Below are positions 20,350 to 28,615 of a DNA stretch of 64,000 nucleotides, one piece after another. The stretch comes from Legionellaceae bacterium (GTDB lineage Bacteria; Pseudomonadota; Gammaproteobacteria; Legionellales; Legionellaceae), in assembly GCA_029213075.1 (NCBI GenBank), contig JARGPO010000018.1, positions 1-64,000 of the forward strand, in the 5' to 3' direction. Below the pieces are notes generated by a model. The model saw only the letters and a program-made list of their open reading frames with translations. It had not been told where the DNA came from and made no database searches. How positions within the stretch are numbered: the first letter of the stretch is position 1; the number at the start of each line of letters is the position of its first letter. A program made the translations under genes and the position numbers.

Positions 20350-21702
20350 ATGAGAAGAAAGTACATGTTTAAAAATACCACCACATATAAACCTACCTCA
20401 TCAATGCTCAAAATTACTAATGATATGAGCATTTGCCAAGCTGATTATCCCCTTGATTGGTATCAGCCTGAGTTCGCTAGTTATGCAGAAGAGTATTTAG
20501 CTCTTCCTGATAGAAAACTAGTAACTATTTTAGACTGGATGACTCCTTACATGCATAAAGCTACGGATCATTTTGGTGATAAACTTATGTTGCTTGCTCA
20601 TTACTACATGGGTGGTGATATTGTACGTCTAATTGAGCAATTTGGCGGACAAATTGGTGACTCATATCAACTAGCATTAATGGCTGCAAACCATCCTGAA
20701 AAATCAGTTATAATTGAATCAGCGGTCCATTTCATGGCTGAATCAATCAGTATTTTAGCTAATGATAATCAGCAAGTGTATATCACCAATCCAAAATCAG
20801 GATGCACGATGGAGATGTTTGCTAAAGACTTTATGGTTGAGCCAGCATTTTTAGATCTAAACCAAAGATATGGTGAGGATAACATCCTTCCAGTTTGTTA
20901 TATGAATACATCTGGTCGTGTAAAAGCCATGACCGGCGCCCAAGGTGGCGCGGTTTGTACAAGCTCAAATGTTAAAAAAATATTCTCCTGGGCGCAAAGC
21001 CAAAACAAAAAAATATTATTTATACCCGATCAGCACATGGGAGAAAATGTTGCATACTGGCTAGGAATAAAAAATATCGCATACTGGCCAGGAGGAACAA
21101 AAGGAGCCCAGTATTCTCTTGCAGAACAAAATGAAGCAACACTGAAAAAATTTGACCAAGCAGAATTAATCTTATTTGCAAGCGAGTGCGCTGTGCACAC
21201 TCATTATCAACCAGAAATGTGTGAGTATTGGCATGAGAGAGATTATACAACTATTGTTCACCCAGAATGCCGTAATGATGTAATTAGAGTCGCCAATCAT
21301 GCTGGTTCCACAGCTTTTATCTGGGATTATGTTGTTAATGATCGAGGTAATACAAAAAAATATGCAATTGGCACAGAGAATCATATGGTTGAAAACCTCA
21401 AGCAATATTGTCTCCCAATGGGTATAACCGTTGTAAATTTAGCTGAAGCCAAGCAAAATAATGCCGAAAACGGCGTTGGCTGTGGCTGTGCTACAATGTC
21501 TAGAAATGACCCTCCGCATTTAGTTGCATTAGTTGATCTACTCCGTCAGGGAAAATCACTACCATATAATGAAGTGAAAGCTGGTGATATGGTTAATGAA
21601 TTCACGGGTGTACGACAAAGACTGCAAAGAAATGATGAGCAATGGGTAATTGATAATGCTAAAAAGGCTCTCAATAAGATGATTGAAATAACTGAGTCTT
21701 GA
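20350..21702 (+). CDS. nadA: Quinolinate synthase NadA (long form)
   Basis: 450 residues, about 100 longer than the E. coli type. The 4Fe-4S ligands are probably Cys152 (KSGCTMEMF), Cys307 (HPECRNDV) and Cys378 or Cys380 (GVGCGCATMSRNDP). The substrate residues in LLAHYYMGGDIVRL and GDSYQLAL and the NTSGRVKA loop are present. It condenses iminoaspartate with dihydroxyacetone phosphate to quinolinate. The annotated start is flush with the nadB stop and has no clear ribosome site; the ATG at 20365 (residue 6), with a purine-rich leader, is an alternative. Confidence 0.95.
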   Translation: MRRKYMFKNTTTYKPTSSMLKITNDMSICQADYPLDWYQPEFASYAEEYLALPDRKLVTILDWMTPYMHKATDHFGDKLMLLAHYYMGGDIVRLIEQFGGQIGDSYQLALMAANHPEKSVIIESAVHFMAESISILANDNQQVYITNPKSGCTMEMFAKDFMVEPAFLDLNQRYGEDNILPVCYMNTSGRVKAMTGAQGGAVCTSSNVKKIFSWAQSQNKKILFIPDQHMGENVAYWLGIKNIAYWPGGTKGAQYSLAEQNEATLKKFDQAELILFASECAVHTHYQPEMCEYWHERDYTTIVHPECRNDVIRVANHAGSTAFIWDYVVNDRGNTKKYAIGTENHMVENLKQYCLPMGITVVNLAEAKQNNAENGVGCGCATMSRNDPPHLVALVDLLRQGKSLPYNEVKAGDMVNEFTGVRQRLQRNDEQWVIDNAKKALNKMIEITES

Positions 21703-21718
21703 GGTTGATAAGTACCTT

Positions 21719-21877
21719 AGAACCTGTTTAAAGTCTTTTAAGAATGATATGCTTTGCCGGGAAAGTAATAAAAATATCGGTACAATAAACAAGGATGTCA
21801 AAATGCATCATTAATACCCAAGAGACATTGGTAGAGAAAAACTTATAGAAATCGAACCATTATTCATGGGCCTGTAG
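21719..21877 (+). mobile_element. Probable IS5-type insertion sequence relic
   Basis: A frame at 21803-21877 reads MHH, stop, YPRDIGREKLIEIEPLF, then a stop. The YPRDI-REK-IEPL pattern matches the N-terminus I recall for IS5-family transposases (YPsDisREqF-IrPlL). The part upstream (GAACCTGTTTAAAGTC from 21720) could be the terminal repeat. The relic ends 4 bp before the end of the GGDEF/EAL gene at 21882, so only the first fifty or so bases of a transposase gene remain. No full repeat pair was found; the assignment is tentative. Confidence 0.4.
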
Positions 21878-21881
21878 ATGA

Positions 21882-23780
21882 TTACTTCTTATTTTTATCA
21901 TCATTATAATTATTTAAGTACACCAACATTTCATCAGCTGTCTTCGGTTTACTAAAGTAATATCCTTGCCCTTTTTCACAGCCATTTTTAACTAAATAAT
22001 CTAATTGCTCCTTTGTTTCAATACCCTCAGCGACCACTTCAATACCTAAACCTTTAGACAAAGATAATATTGAACTAACAATAGCTGTGTCACTTTGAGC
22101 GATGTTAATATCTCGTACAAACGACTTATCAATTTTCAACTCAAAGATCGGCAATAGCTTTAGGTGAAGCATAGATGAGTACCCTGTTCCAAAATCATCA
22201 ATAGAGAACTTTACTCCAAATTTATTAAACTCTCGTAAATATTTCTTTGATGATTCCAAATCAATCATAACTACAGTTTCGGTTAACTCTAAAATCAGAC
22301 AAGATGGATCAATTTGATATTTTTTAAGAAGACGTTCTACTTTTCCAGATATGCCATCTATAAATAATTGCTTTATCGAAAAATTTATATTGATATCAAA
22401 TTTAAGACTAAATTTCTTTTTCCATTTTGAATATTGATGTAAAGCTTGTTCCATAACCCAGTCACCTACAGCAACTATTAAACCAGACTCCTCAACCAAA
22501 GGGATAAATTCTTCAGGGCCAACATCCATTAATAAACGATTATTCCAACGTAATAAAACCTCAACACCAACAATACAGTTATCCTTTAGAGAAATGATAG
22601 GCTGATATACCAAGTAAAACTCTTCGTTCTTCAAAGAAGAGTTTAGAAGCTTCAAAATTGTCTGTCTACGCAGGTGGGATTTTCTTAAAACTTCTGAGTA
22701 ATATTCAAAACTAGAACCCATGGTTTTTTTAGCCCTATACATTGCCGCATCAGCTTTATTTAACAAACTTTTAGCACTAGAAGAATTGTCATGGCAACAA
22801 TTAACACCAATACTTACCGATACTCGAATAGAAACATCTCCAATTTCAAGTGGCTCTTTCAAGGAATTAATAATTCTTTCAGCAATAACTGAGGCATCAT
22901 TTAACGTCTTAATTCCAAAAGAAATTAAACCAAATTCATCACCACCTATTCTACCCCAAACATCCCCTTTTCGTGACTCATCTTTCCAAATCATAGCTAG
23001 GTGCTGTAATACTTTATCCCCAACTTCATGACCATAAGCGTCATTAATATCTTTAAAACCATCAATATCTATAAAAAAGATCGCAAAACAAGCTTTTTGA
23101 CGATCAGATAATGATAAAACCTGTTCAATGCGACTTTCAAACTCTATTCGATTATATACTGATGTTAGTGTATCCTTTGTACTGATATCTCTATACTTCT
23201 GATTATGAAATTCAATTTTTTCTAACAAATATTGTAAATTGCTTTCGTCCATTACATTAGATATAGTATTTAAATTTAAAGAGCCTTCTTCTTGACTATT
23301 TTGAATAGCACTCAACATTCTTTGCTTAAAATAACAACAGTCTTTAACTTTCATAATATTTCTATATATAATTACCACATTATGAATAAGATTGTTTATC
23401 TCTTGAAACCTATATTGACCTTTAATTAAATATGCACCTAACCCTTTCTTTACAAATGAAATTTTTTGATTATCACTAACTATATTTACAAGTGCAATAA
23501 TAGGTATTATAGGAGATACATCATGTATTTTTTTAAATACTTCATCACTATTAGATATATCCAAATCTATAATAATAATTTGAATGTGTTCTTTAAAATT
23601 ATTAGGTAGCAACTGAGACTTTTTGAACGATGAGACACTTGTTAGATTGTAGTTAAAAACAACTTCTTTGCTTAAGGTTTTTTGCAGAGCAAGTTCTATA
23701 TCAGGAGAAAGATTAATCAACAGCAAATCAATAACTTCTTTTTTTTGCGCATCAAATTTTGTCATGCTCTTAATTTCCAT
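21882..23780 (-). CDS. GGDEF/EAL cyclic-di-GMP signalling protein with receiver-like N-terminus
   Basis: 632 residues. About 15-130 looks like a response-regulator receiver fold (LLLINLSPD, IIIIDLDIS with Asp72/Asp74, Lys120), though not all phosphorylation residues are obvious. A short coiled region follows, then a diguanylate cyclase domain with intact GGDEF (279-283) and an inhibitory RxxD site (Arg270-Asp273), and a phosphodiesterase domain with EVL (407-409) in place of EAL, ILELTET, IDDFGTGYSS and EGIET preserved. Either or both activities may be retained. An ATG at residue 6 is an alternative start. It is monocistronic. Confidence 0.9.
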   Translation of the reverse strand: MEIKSMTKFDAQKKEVIDLLLINLSPDIELALQKTLSKEVVFNYNLTSVSSFKKSQLLPNNFKEHIQIIIIDLDISNSDEVFKKIHDVSPIIPIIALVNIVSDNQKISFVKKGLGAYLIKGQYRFQEINNLIHNVVIIYRNIMKVKDCCYFKQRMLSAIQNSQEEGSLNLNTISNVMDESNLQYLLEKIEFHNQKYRDISTKDTLTSVYNRIEFESRIEQVLSLSDRQKACFAIFFIDIDGFKDINDAYGHEVGDKVLQHLAMIWKDESRKGDVWGRIGGDEFGLISFGIKTLNDASVIAERIINSLKEPLEIGDVSIRVSVSIGVNCCHDNSSSAKSLLNKADAAMYRAKKTMGSSFEYYSEVLRKSHLRRQTILKLLNSSLKNEEFYLVYQPIISLKDNCIVGVEVLLRWNNRLLMDVGPEEFIPLVEESGLIVAVGDWVMEQALHQYSKWKKKFSLKFDININFSIKQLFIDGISGKVERLLKKYQIDPSCLILELTETVVMIDLESSKKYLREFNKFGVKFSIDDFGTGYSSMLHLKLLPIFELKIDKSFVRDINIAQSDTAIVSSILSLSKGLGIEVVAEGIETKEQLDYLVKNGCEKGQGYYFSKPKTADEMLVYLNNYNDDKNKK

Positions 23781-23897
23781 GCTTAGTCATAATTATCCTT
23801 AATAAAACACTCTGCTCATTATTTATATCGACAATATTATGTTTTACTTTAATGAAATTCTACAAAAAACCAAAACATACTTATTGTGCTATTTTGA

Positions 23898-23926
23898 TTG
23901 ATAATACTCCATTTATAGATTATTAT
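23898..23926 (+). promoter_or_regulatory. Sigma-70 type promoter of the RES/Xre pair
   Basis: TTGATA (23898-23903), 17-nt spacer, TATTAT (23921-23926), 24 nt ahead of the antitoxin ATG with GAGGAG as ribosome site. The spacer and flanks are AT-rich and contain loose dyads where an autoregulating antitoxin could bind. Confidence 0.6.
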
Positions 23927-23950
23927 TATATATAAATAGAGGAGATTTGT

Positions 23951-24346
23951 ATGTCTACAGCAGCAAATGACCCACAACCAGATATAAGCAATGATGTACT
24001 ACAAAGAAATACTCAAAATATTATTGCTCTTTTTAAGCTGTGGGGTTTAAAAAATGATGAGGAATGCAACCTTCTAGGTGGGGTAAGCCCGGCTCAACTT
24101 GCAAAATATAAAAATGGAAATGCTCAGATATCTGGACGAGATACCATCGAAAGAGTTGGTAATATGCTTGGCATACATAAAAACTTAAGAATTTTATATC
24201 CATATAATAAAGAAGTGGTTTATAAATGGGTAAAGAGTCGTAACTTAAAATTACATAACTTAAGTCCTCTTGATGTTATGTTAGAGCGTGGCTATCTTGG
24301 AATTTCACAAATCCGACTTTTCACCGACCATATTAGAGGCCAATAA
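23951..24346 (+). CDS. Xre/MbcA/ParS-family antitoxin (DUF2384-type)
   Basis: 131 residues. A helix-turn-helix-like N-terminal part (QNIIALFKLWGLKNDEECNLLGG, then YKNGNAQISGRDTIERVGNMLGI) is followed by a C-terminal toxin-binding stretch (WVKSRNLKLHNLSPLDVMLERGYLGISQIR) of the kind found in Xre-family partners of RES toxins. It should bind and block the toxin encoded 2 bp downstream and repress its own promoter. The order antitoxin then toxin and the tight spacing are those of type II systems. Confidence 0.85.
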   Translation: MSTAANDPQPDISNDVLQRNTQNIIALFKLWGLKNDEECNLLGGVSPAQLAKYKNGNAQISGRDTIERVGNMLGIHKNLRILYPYNKEVVYKWVKSRNLKLHNLSPLDVMLERGYLGISQIRLFTDHIRGQ

Positions 24347-24348
24347 AT

Positions 24349-25041
24349 ATGACTTTGTTTGATACAGCTATTGATTATTCAAAAGATGTATTTCGCAATA
24401 TTCGCAGCATTAAAAAATCACAAAATTTATTCGATGATTTGAGCCCAGATCCTAAAAATTGGGAAGCTGCTATTTCACTAGACATTAACACTCACCCAGC
24501 TTTAAAAAATGAACAACTAATCCAACGCGGATTTGACTACAGCCAAAATGAATTTATTACATTTCCTTTCGAAAACATTACTGCATCAAGATTTAGTAAC
24601 GGTTCAAATCCATGTTGGTATGGTGGTGAAGATCTTATAACAACGATATATGAAACTAGTTATCACTTTATTCAAGAAATTCAAAGTTCATATGATGTTT
24701 TTAAAAATGAAGAGGAAATTAGTATCGATAGACGAGTTGCATTAGTTAATTGTCATGGTCTAGCCTTTGATCTATCTGATAAAACAAATCTATACCCATG
24801 GCTAATAGATAAAAGTGACTATACCAAATGCCAAGAAGTTGGAATTAGAGTAGCTGATGAAGGTCACCCTCTTTTGAAAGTTGCATCAGCTCGTAAATAC
24901 GATGGTATAAATATAGTGGTATTCAAACAAAAAGCACTCTCAAATGTCAGAGATTATTGTAATTTACAGTACGTATATAATATAGAAAGTAATAAGGTTA
25001 AAGTATTACGTGGTGATGAAGAGTTAAAATGCGTTATCTAA
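24349..25041 (+). CDS. RES-domain toxin
   Basis: 230 residues. The RES motif elements are visible: Arg81 in ASRFSNGSNPCWYGGEDLITT, Glu102 in IYETSYHF, and a later Ser in VASARKYDGINIVVF. Characterised RES toxins (ParT, MbcT, Res) are ADP-ribosyltransferase-like enzymes that modify a host protein or degrade NAD+; which applies here is not known. It follows the antitoxin after 2 bp and no terminator is seen before the tRNA-Leu promoter. The N-terminal 50 residues (KSQNLFDDLSPDPKNWEAAI) are the usual RES lead-in. Confidence 0.85.
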   Translation: MTLFDTAIDYSKDVFRNIRSIKKSQNLFDDLSPDPKNWEAAISLDINTHPALKNEQLIQRGFDYSQNEFITFPFENITASRFSNGSNPCWYGGEDLITTIYETSYHFIQEIQSSYDVFKNEEEISIDRRVALVNCHGLAFDLSDKTNLYPWLIDKSDYTKCQEVGIRVADEGHPLLKVASARKYDGINIVVFKQKALSNVRDYCNLQYVYNIESNKVKVLRGDEELKCVI

Positions 25042-25096
25042 ATAATGCTATTATTAACCACTATTAGATTAAATATAAATTTTTTTAATAATTAGC

Positions 25097-25124
25097 TTGT
25101 ATGAGTAGCGGTTATTGTTATAAT
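25097..25124 (+). promoter_or_regulatory. Promoter of tRNA-Leu
   Basis: TTGTAT (25097-25102), 16-nt spacer, TATAAT (25119-25124), with the tRNA starting 11 nt further on. Near-consensus for the housekeeping sigma factor. It probably also serves the glycosyltransferase that begins 6 bp after the tRNA. Confidence 0.8.
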
Positions 25125-25134
25125 AAGCTCCTGT

Positions 25135-25221
25135 GCCGGGGTGGCGGAATTGGTAGACGCGCCGGATTCAAAATCCGGTGGTGGTGACACCGTGTCGGTT
25201 CGATTCCGACCCTCGGTACCA
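25135..25221 (+). tRNA. tRNA-Leu (CAA)
   Basis: 87 nt with encoded CCA. The acceptor GCCGGGG pairs with CCTCGGT (two G-U pairs), the anticodon loop TTCAAAA gives CAA (reads UUG), the variable arm is long (class II) and the T arm GGTTCGATTCC is standard. Confidence 0.97.
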
Positions 25222-25226
25222 AAATA

Positions 25227-26744
25227 TTGGAGTTAGAAATTAACACAAAACTCACAATAAAAAATGACTTATTTCTACCTGGCATAATTATTCTAGTGGC
25301 ACTGCTCATTAGAATTTTTGCCATTAGTCATATGGACCTTCTAGTCGAAGAGTCCTATTACTGGAACTATGCAAATCATCTAGACTTTAGCTACCTAGAT
25401 CATCCACCAATGGTAGCCTACCTCATCAAATTATTTACTATTATATTCGGCACTAATGAATTTGCTGTTCGCCTTCCTGGCATACTTTGTTGGATAATTT
25501 GCTCTATTTATAGCTACAGGTTAACGGAACTAATAAAACCTAAGTCTGGAATTTATTCGCTTTTATTATTAGCCGTGCTACCATTTTTCTTTATTCAGTC
25601 AATTGCAATGACCCCAGATCTACCACTAATAGCCGGATGGTCAGCTTGTCTCTACTACTTATATTTAACTCTCGTAAAAAATCAAACACAGTCGTGGTAT
25701 CTAGTCGGAATAGCTTTTGGTCTTAGTTTGCTCTCAAAATATACTATAGTACTCCTGCTACCGGCCATCTTTATATATATGTTATTTGTTAATCAAGCAT
25801 ATAAAAAGTTACTTAGCCCGCAACCTTACTTGGCTGCATTGATAGCTGCCTGTTTTTTTTCACCGGTTATCTATTGGAATATTAACCATGATTGGGTATC
25901 TTTTTTGTTTCAAAGCACAAGAAGGTTTAATGAGACAAATGAATTTTCATTCCATCAACTTAGCGGATTATTTGTATTATTCTTAACGCCGCTTGGTGTT
26001 TGGAGTTTTGTGCTAATGTATAAAACTAAAATTCTCAACCAAAATAATATAAACAAAGACACCCAAAGATTTATACAAATATTCACAACAGTCCCATTGC
26101 TTTTCTTCGCTATTTTCAGCCTTATTCACGAAGTAAAATTTAACTGGATTGGCCCGGGATTGTTAGCTATTATTCCATGGATTTCCATACAAATAGCTAA
26201 TAAATCATACCTTAAGTTATACAAGCTTTGGTTAATTACCGCAGTTGCACTGTTAATCGCATATTCTGGAATGATTTTTTGCATTACGACAGGTACACCG
26301 CAAAAAATATATCGAGCGGTTTTTTCAAAATTTATTAATTGGAATGATTTTCATCACCAGGTAAATATTATTGCAAAAGATATTGGAGCCAAATATAAAA
26401 AACCAGTTGCGTATTTACCAATAGATAAATACAACATTGCAAGTGAACTAGCTTTTTATCAAGATCGCGCTTTAAGTTTAAAACAAATCAATACCCGCCA
26501 TAAAATAATTGGTAGAAACATCTTCGGCCAAGACTCACTCATGTATGAATATTGGTATGATAATAAACCTGTAGACGAAATGATTTTTATTATGCTGTGC
26601 GAAGAAAGGTATATGTTTGATCAGACTCAATTTGACATTGAAACCATTGCCCTCACACCTGTAATAAAGTTTTGGGCTAAAGCTCCGGGAAGCAATAACA
26701 ACATCACTGCATACCATTACCAAGTTGTAGAAATGAAAAACTAG
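25227..26744 (+). CDS. GT39/ArnT-like membrane glycosyltransferase
   Basis: 505 residues with about 10-12 membrane segments, a GT-C fold. The first periplasmic loop carries acidic residues (LLVEESYYWNYANHL) where ArnT and PMT enzymes have the catalytic Asp/Glu pair, followed by YLDHPPMVAYLI, a conserved signature of the family. Such enzymes move a sugar from a polyprenyl-phosphate donor to lipid A or another acceptor on the periplasmic face. The polyprenol-phosphate sugar synthase at 26921 could supply the donor. The start is uncertain: no ATG precedes the first membrane segment; the frame opens with TTG at 25227, 6 nt after the tRNA, and GGAG within 25229-25232 points to a start just after, perhaps a non-AUG codon. 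Confidence 0.8.
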   Translation: MELEINTKLTIKNDLFLPGIIILVALLIRIFAISHMDLLVEESYYWNYANHLDFSYLDHPPMVAYLIKLFTIIFGTNEFAVRLPGILCWIICSIYSYRLTELIKPKSGIYSLLLLAVLPFFFIQSIAMTPDLPLIAGWSACLYYLYLTLVKNQTQSWYLVGIAFGLSLLSKYTIVLLLPAIFIYMLFVNQAYKKLLSPQPYLAALIAACFFSPVIYWNINHDWVSFLFQSTRRFNETNEFSFHQLSGLFVLFLTPLGVWSFVLMYKTKILNQNNINKDTQRFIQIFTTVPLLFFAIFSLIHEVKFNWIGPGLLAIIPWISIQIANKSYLKLYKLWLITAVALLIAYSGMIFCITTGTPQKIYRAVFSKFINWNDFHHQVNIIAKDIGAKYKKPVAYLPIDKYNIASELAFYQDRALSLKQINTRHKIIGRNIFGQDSLMYEYWYDNKPVDEMIFIMLCEERYMFDQTQFDIETIALTPVIKFWAKAPGSNNNITAYHYQVVEMKN

Positions 26745-26792
26745 CTAACTAAAGCAGAGCAAACGCATCTTATGCTGCAAATCAAACCCAAA

Positions 26793-26893
26793 TGTCGTCA
26801 TTGCGAGCATCGCGAAGCAAACCAGATCGGTGTATTAATTAGGTGTCGATCTGGGTTAGTTCACAATGTTACTTAGCGATGCTCGCAACGACA
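26793..26893. repeat. Palindromic repeat element (TTGCGAGCATCGC type)
   Basis: The left arm TGTCGTCATTGCGAGCATCG (from 26793) and the right arm, reverse complement TGTCGTTGCGAGCATCGC (ending 26893), form a long hairpin. An inner pair CCAGATCG/CGATCTGG flanks the loop. It lies between convergent genes (GT39-like and the polyprenol-phosphate sugar synthase). The sequence type (GTCATTGCGAGC-GCGAAGC) is a dispersed repeat known from many bacterial genomes. It may serve as a transcription stop. Confidence 0.75.
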
Positions 26894-26920
26894 AATTTTT
26901 CAGTGAATAAGTGTTCAAAA

Positions 26921-27682
26921 TTAAGATGCGGTTGCCCTGCTAACTAAAGACTTAATTGATTTAAGACGCAATAGGAACAGAACTCGCAAGGAATCTGTTA
27001 TACTATTCGCTGGCAATTTACTTTGACCTTTCGTTCTATCTATAAACTCAATTGGGTGTTCGCAAATTTTGGCCCCATTTTTATGAAGCATCCATAAAAG
27101 CTGTAATTTATACGCATAATGATCTGATATAAAATCATCTTCAAGGATATTTTTTAAGAAAAAATTCCTTGTTATACGAAAACCGCTGGTAAAATCTTTG
27201 TATTTGCCCGTTAAAATCATCCTAGCAATTTGATTGCCAACGATTGAAATAAGCTTACGGCGCATCCCCCAATCATTAGGAATACTACCATCAACAACAT
27301 ACCTACTTCCAAGAACAACATCATGAGTGTTCATCTTTGAAAGCATCGGTACTATATATTTTGGTTGATGAGAAAGATCGGCATCAAACTCTATCACAAT
27401 ATCGGCTTGCATCCTTGATAACGCGTACTTCATGGCTTGAATATATGCAGAACCTAAACCAGATTTTTGTGGCTCAGTTTCTAAGTGCAACCACGGGTAT
27501 ACTTTTAAAAGATTTACAACTATTGCTTGAGTATCATCAGTTGATGCGCTATCAAAAACCAAGACATGAATATCGAACCCTTCTGCTTGATTTCTAATTT
27601 CTGAGATAGCTTTTATGGTTTCGGTAATTACTTCTTCTTCATTATAGGTAGGAATAATAATTACAACTTTTTCAGGGTGCAT
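26921..27682 (-). CDS. Polyprenol monophosphomannose synthase-like glycosyltransferase (DPM1 type)
   Basis: 253 residues. GT2 fold with IIIPTYNEEEVITETI, FDSASTDDT, KSGLGSAYIQAMKYAL, the DxD-type FDADLSHQPKYI, and LGSRYVVDGSIPNDWGMRRKLIS as the acceptor segment. Members transfer a sugar from a nucleotide donor to polyprenyl phosphate on the cytoplasmic membrane face. There is no C-terminal membrane domain, as in bacterial Dpm1-type soluble forms. It is convergent with the GT39-like gene, which would use such a donor; the pair may form one envelope glycosylation route. The sugar is not known. Confidence 0.85.
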   Translation of the reverse strand: MHPEKVVIIIPTYNEEEVITETIKAISEIRNQAEGFDIHVLVFDSASTDDTQAIVVNLLKVYPWLHLETEPQKSGLGSAYIQAMKYALSRMQADIVIEFDADLSHQPKYIVPMLSKMNTHDVVLGSRYVVDGSIPNDWGMRRKLISIVGNQIARMILTGKYKDFTSGFRITRNFFLKNILEDDFISDHYAYKLQLLWMLHKNGAKICEHPIEFIDRTKGQSKLPANSITDSLRVLFLLRLKSIKSLVSRATAS

Positions 27683-27801
27683 AGATAGAGGCTTTAAATT
27701 ATCAATTGCATAATTATAAACTTCATCCCAATCGAAGTCGATAGCTCAATTAAACTAAACATATTATGCTAAAAGTTATCTCTAGAAAAATACTTGTAAA
27801 T

Positions 27802-27818
27802 CGGTTATGATATAACCG
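27802..27818. promoter_or_regulatory. Short perfect inverted repeat upstream of trhO
   Basis: CGGTTAT, GAT, ATAACCG (27802-27818): 7-bp arms, 3-nt centre, 23 bp before the trhO ATG. The TATGATAT core inside it looks like a -10 region, so it may be an operator over the promoter; no -35 box is obvious. Confidence 0.35.
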
Positions 27819-27841
27819 TTTTAATTTTGAGAAATATTAAC

Positions 27842-28576
27842 ATGCCTACTAACACACACAAATATATTATTGCTAATTTTTATAAGTTTGTTGGCCTTGA
27901 AGACTATGAAAGCTTGCGTGAGCCACTTCTAAACGCAATGAAACAACACCAAATTCTTGGTACTGTTTTATTAGCAAAAGAAGGAATAAATGGTGGCTTT
28001 GCCGGTGAGCCTGAAAAGATGGCATGTATTTATGATTATCTAAAACAAGATCCACGCCTTGCTGATTTAACCTTCAAAGAATCATTCGACGATCTTATGC
28101 CTTTTGAAAAAGCCAAAGTTAAACTTCGAAAAGAAATTGTAACTTTAGGAGTGCCTGGAATCGATCCTCTTCAACAAACTGGTACTAGAGTGAAGCCTGA
28201 AGAGTGGAATAGCTTAATATCAGACCCAAATGTGGTAGTAGTAGACACTAGAAATACCTATGAATTTGATCTTGGATCATTTAAAAATGCTATTAATCCT
28301 GAAACTGAAAATTTCCGCGACTTCCCCAAATATGTTGAGGAAAACCTATTAGATAAAAAAGATAAAAAAATAGCTATGTTTTGCACTGGTGGAATTAGAT
28401 GCGAAAAATCAACAGCCTACTTAATGGATCTTGGCTTTAAAAATGTATATCAACTAGAAGGTGGTATTCTCGACTATTTTAAAGATATTCCTACAAAAGA
28501 ATCAATGTGGGAAGGTGGTTGTTTTGTATTTGATGAAAGAATTACAATTGACGGGCACGAAGGTAGTAGCAAATAA
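27842..28576 (+). CDS. trhO: tRNA uridine-34 hydroxylase TrhO (rhodanese domain)
   Basis: 244 residues from the ATG at 27842; the frame extends to a TTG at 27827 but the family N-terminus fits the ATG. An N-terminal acylphosphatase-like domain ([45 protein letters not shown]) is followed by a rhodanese domain with the active Cys181 in [14 protein letters not shown]. TrhO (YceA/YbfQ) makes 5-hydroxyuridine at the wobble position of some tRNAs using oxygen. It is monocistronic and convergent with murE. Confidence 0.95.
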   Translation: MPTNTHKYIIANFYKFVGLEDYESLREPLLNAMKQHQILGTVLLAKEGINGGFAGEPEKMACIYDYLKQDPRLADLTFKESFDDLMPFEKAKVKLRKEIVTLGVPGIDPLQQTGTRVKPEEWNSLISDPNVVVVDTRNTYEFDLGSFKNAINPETENFRDFPKYVEENLLDKKDKKIAMFCTGGIRCEKSTAYLMDLGFKNVYQLEGGILDYFKDIPTKESMWEGGCFVFDERITIDGHEGSSK

Positions 28577-28615
28577 CAAAACTATACCCGTCGGCCTATA
28601 AAGTAAAATTGTATC

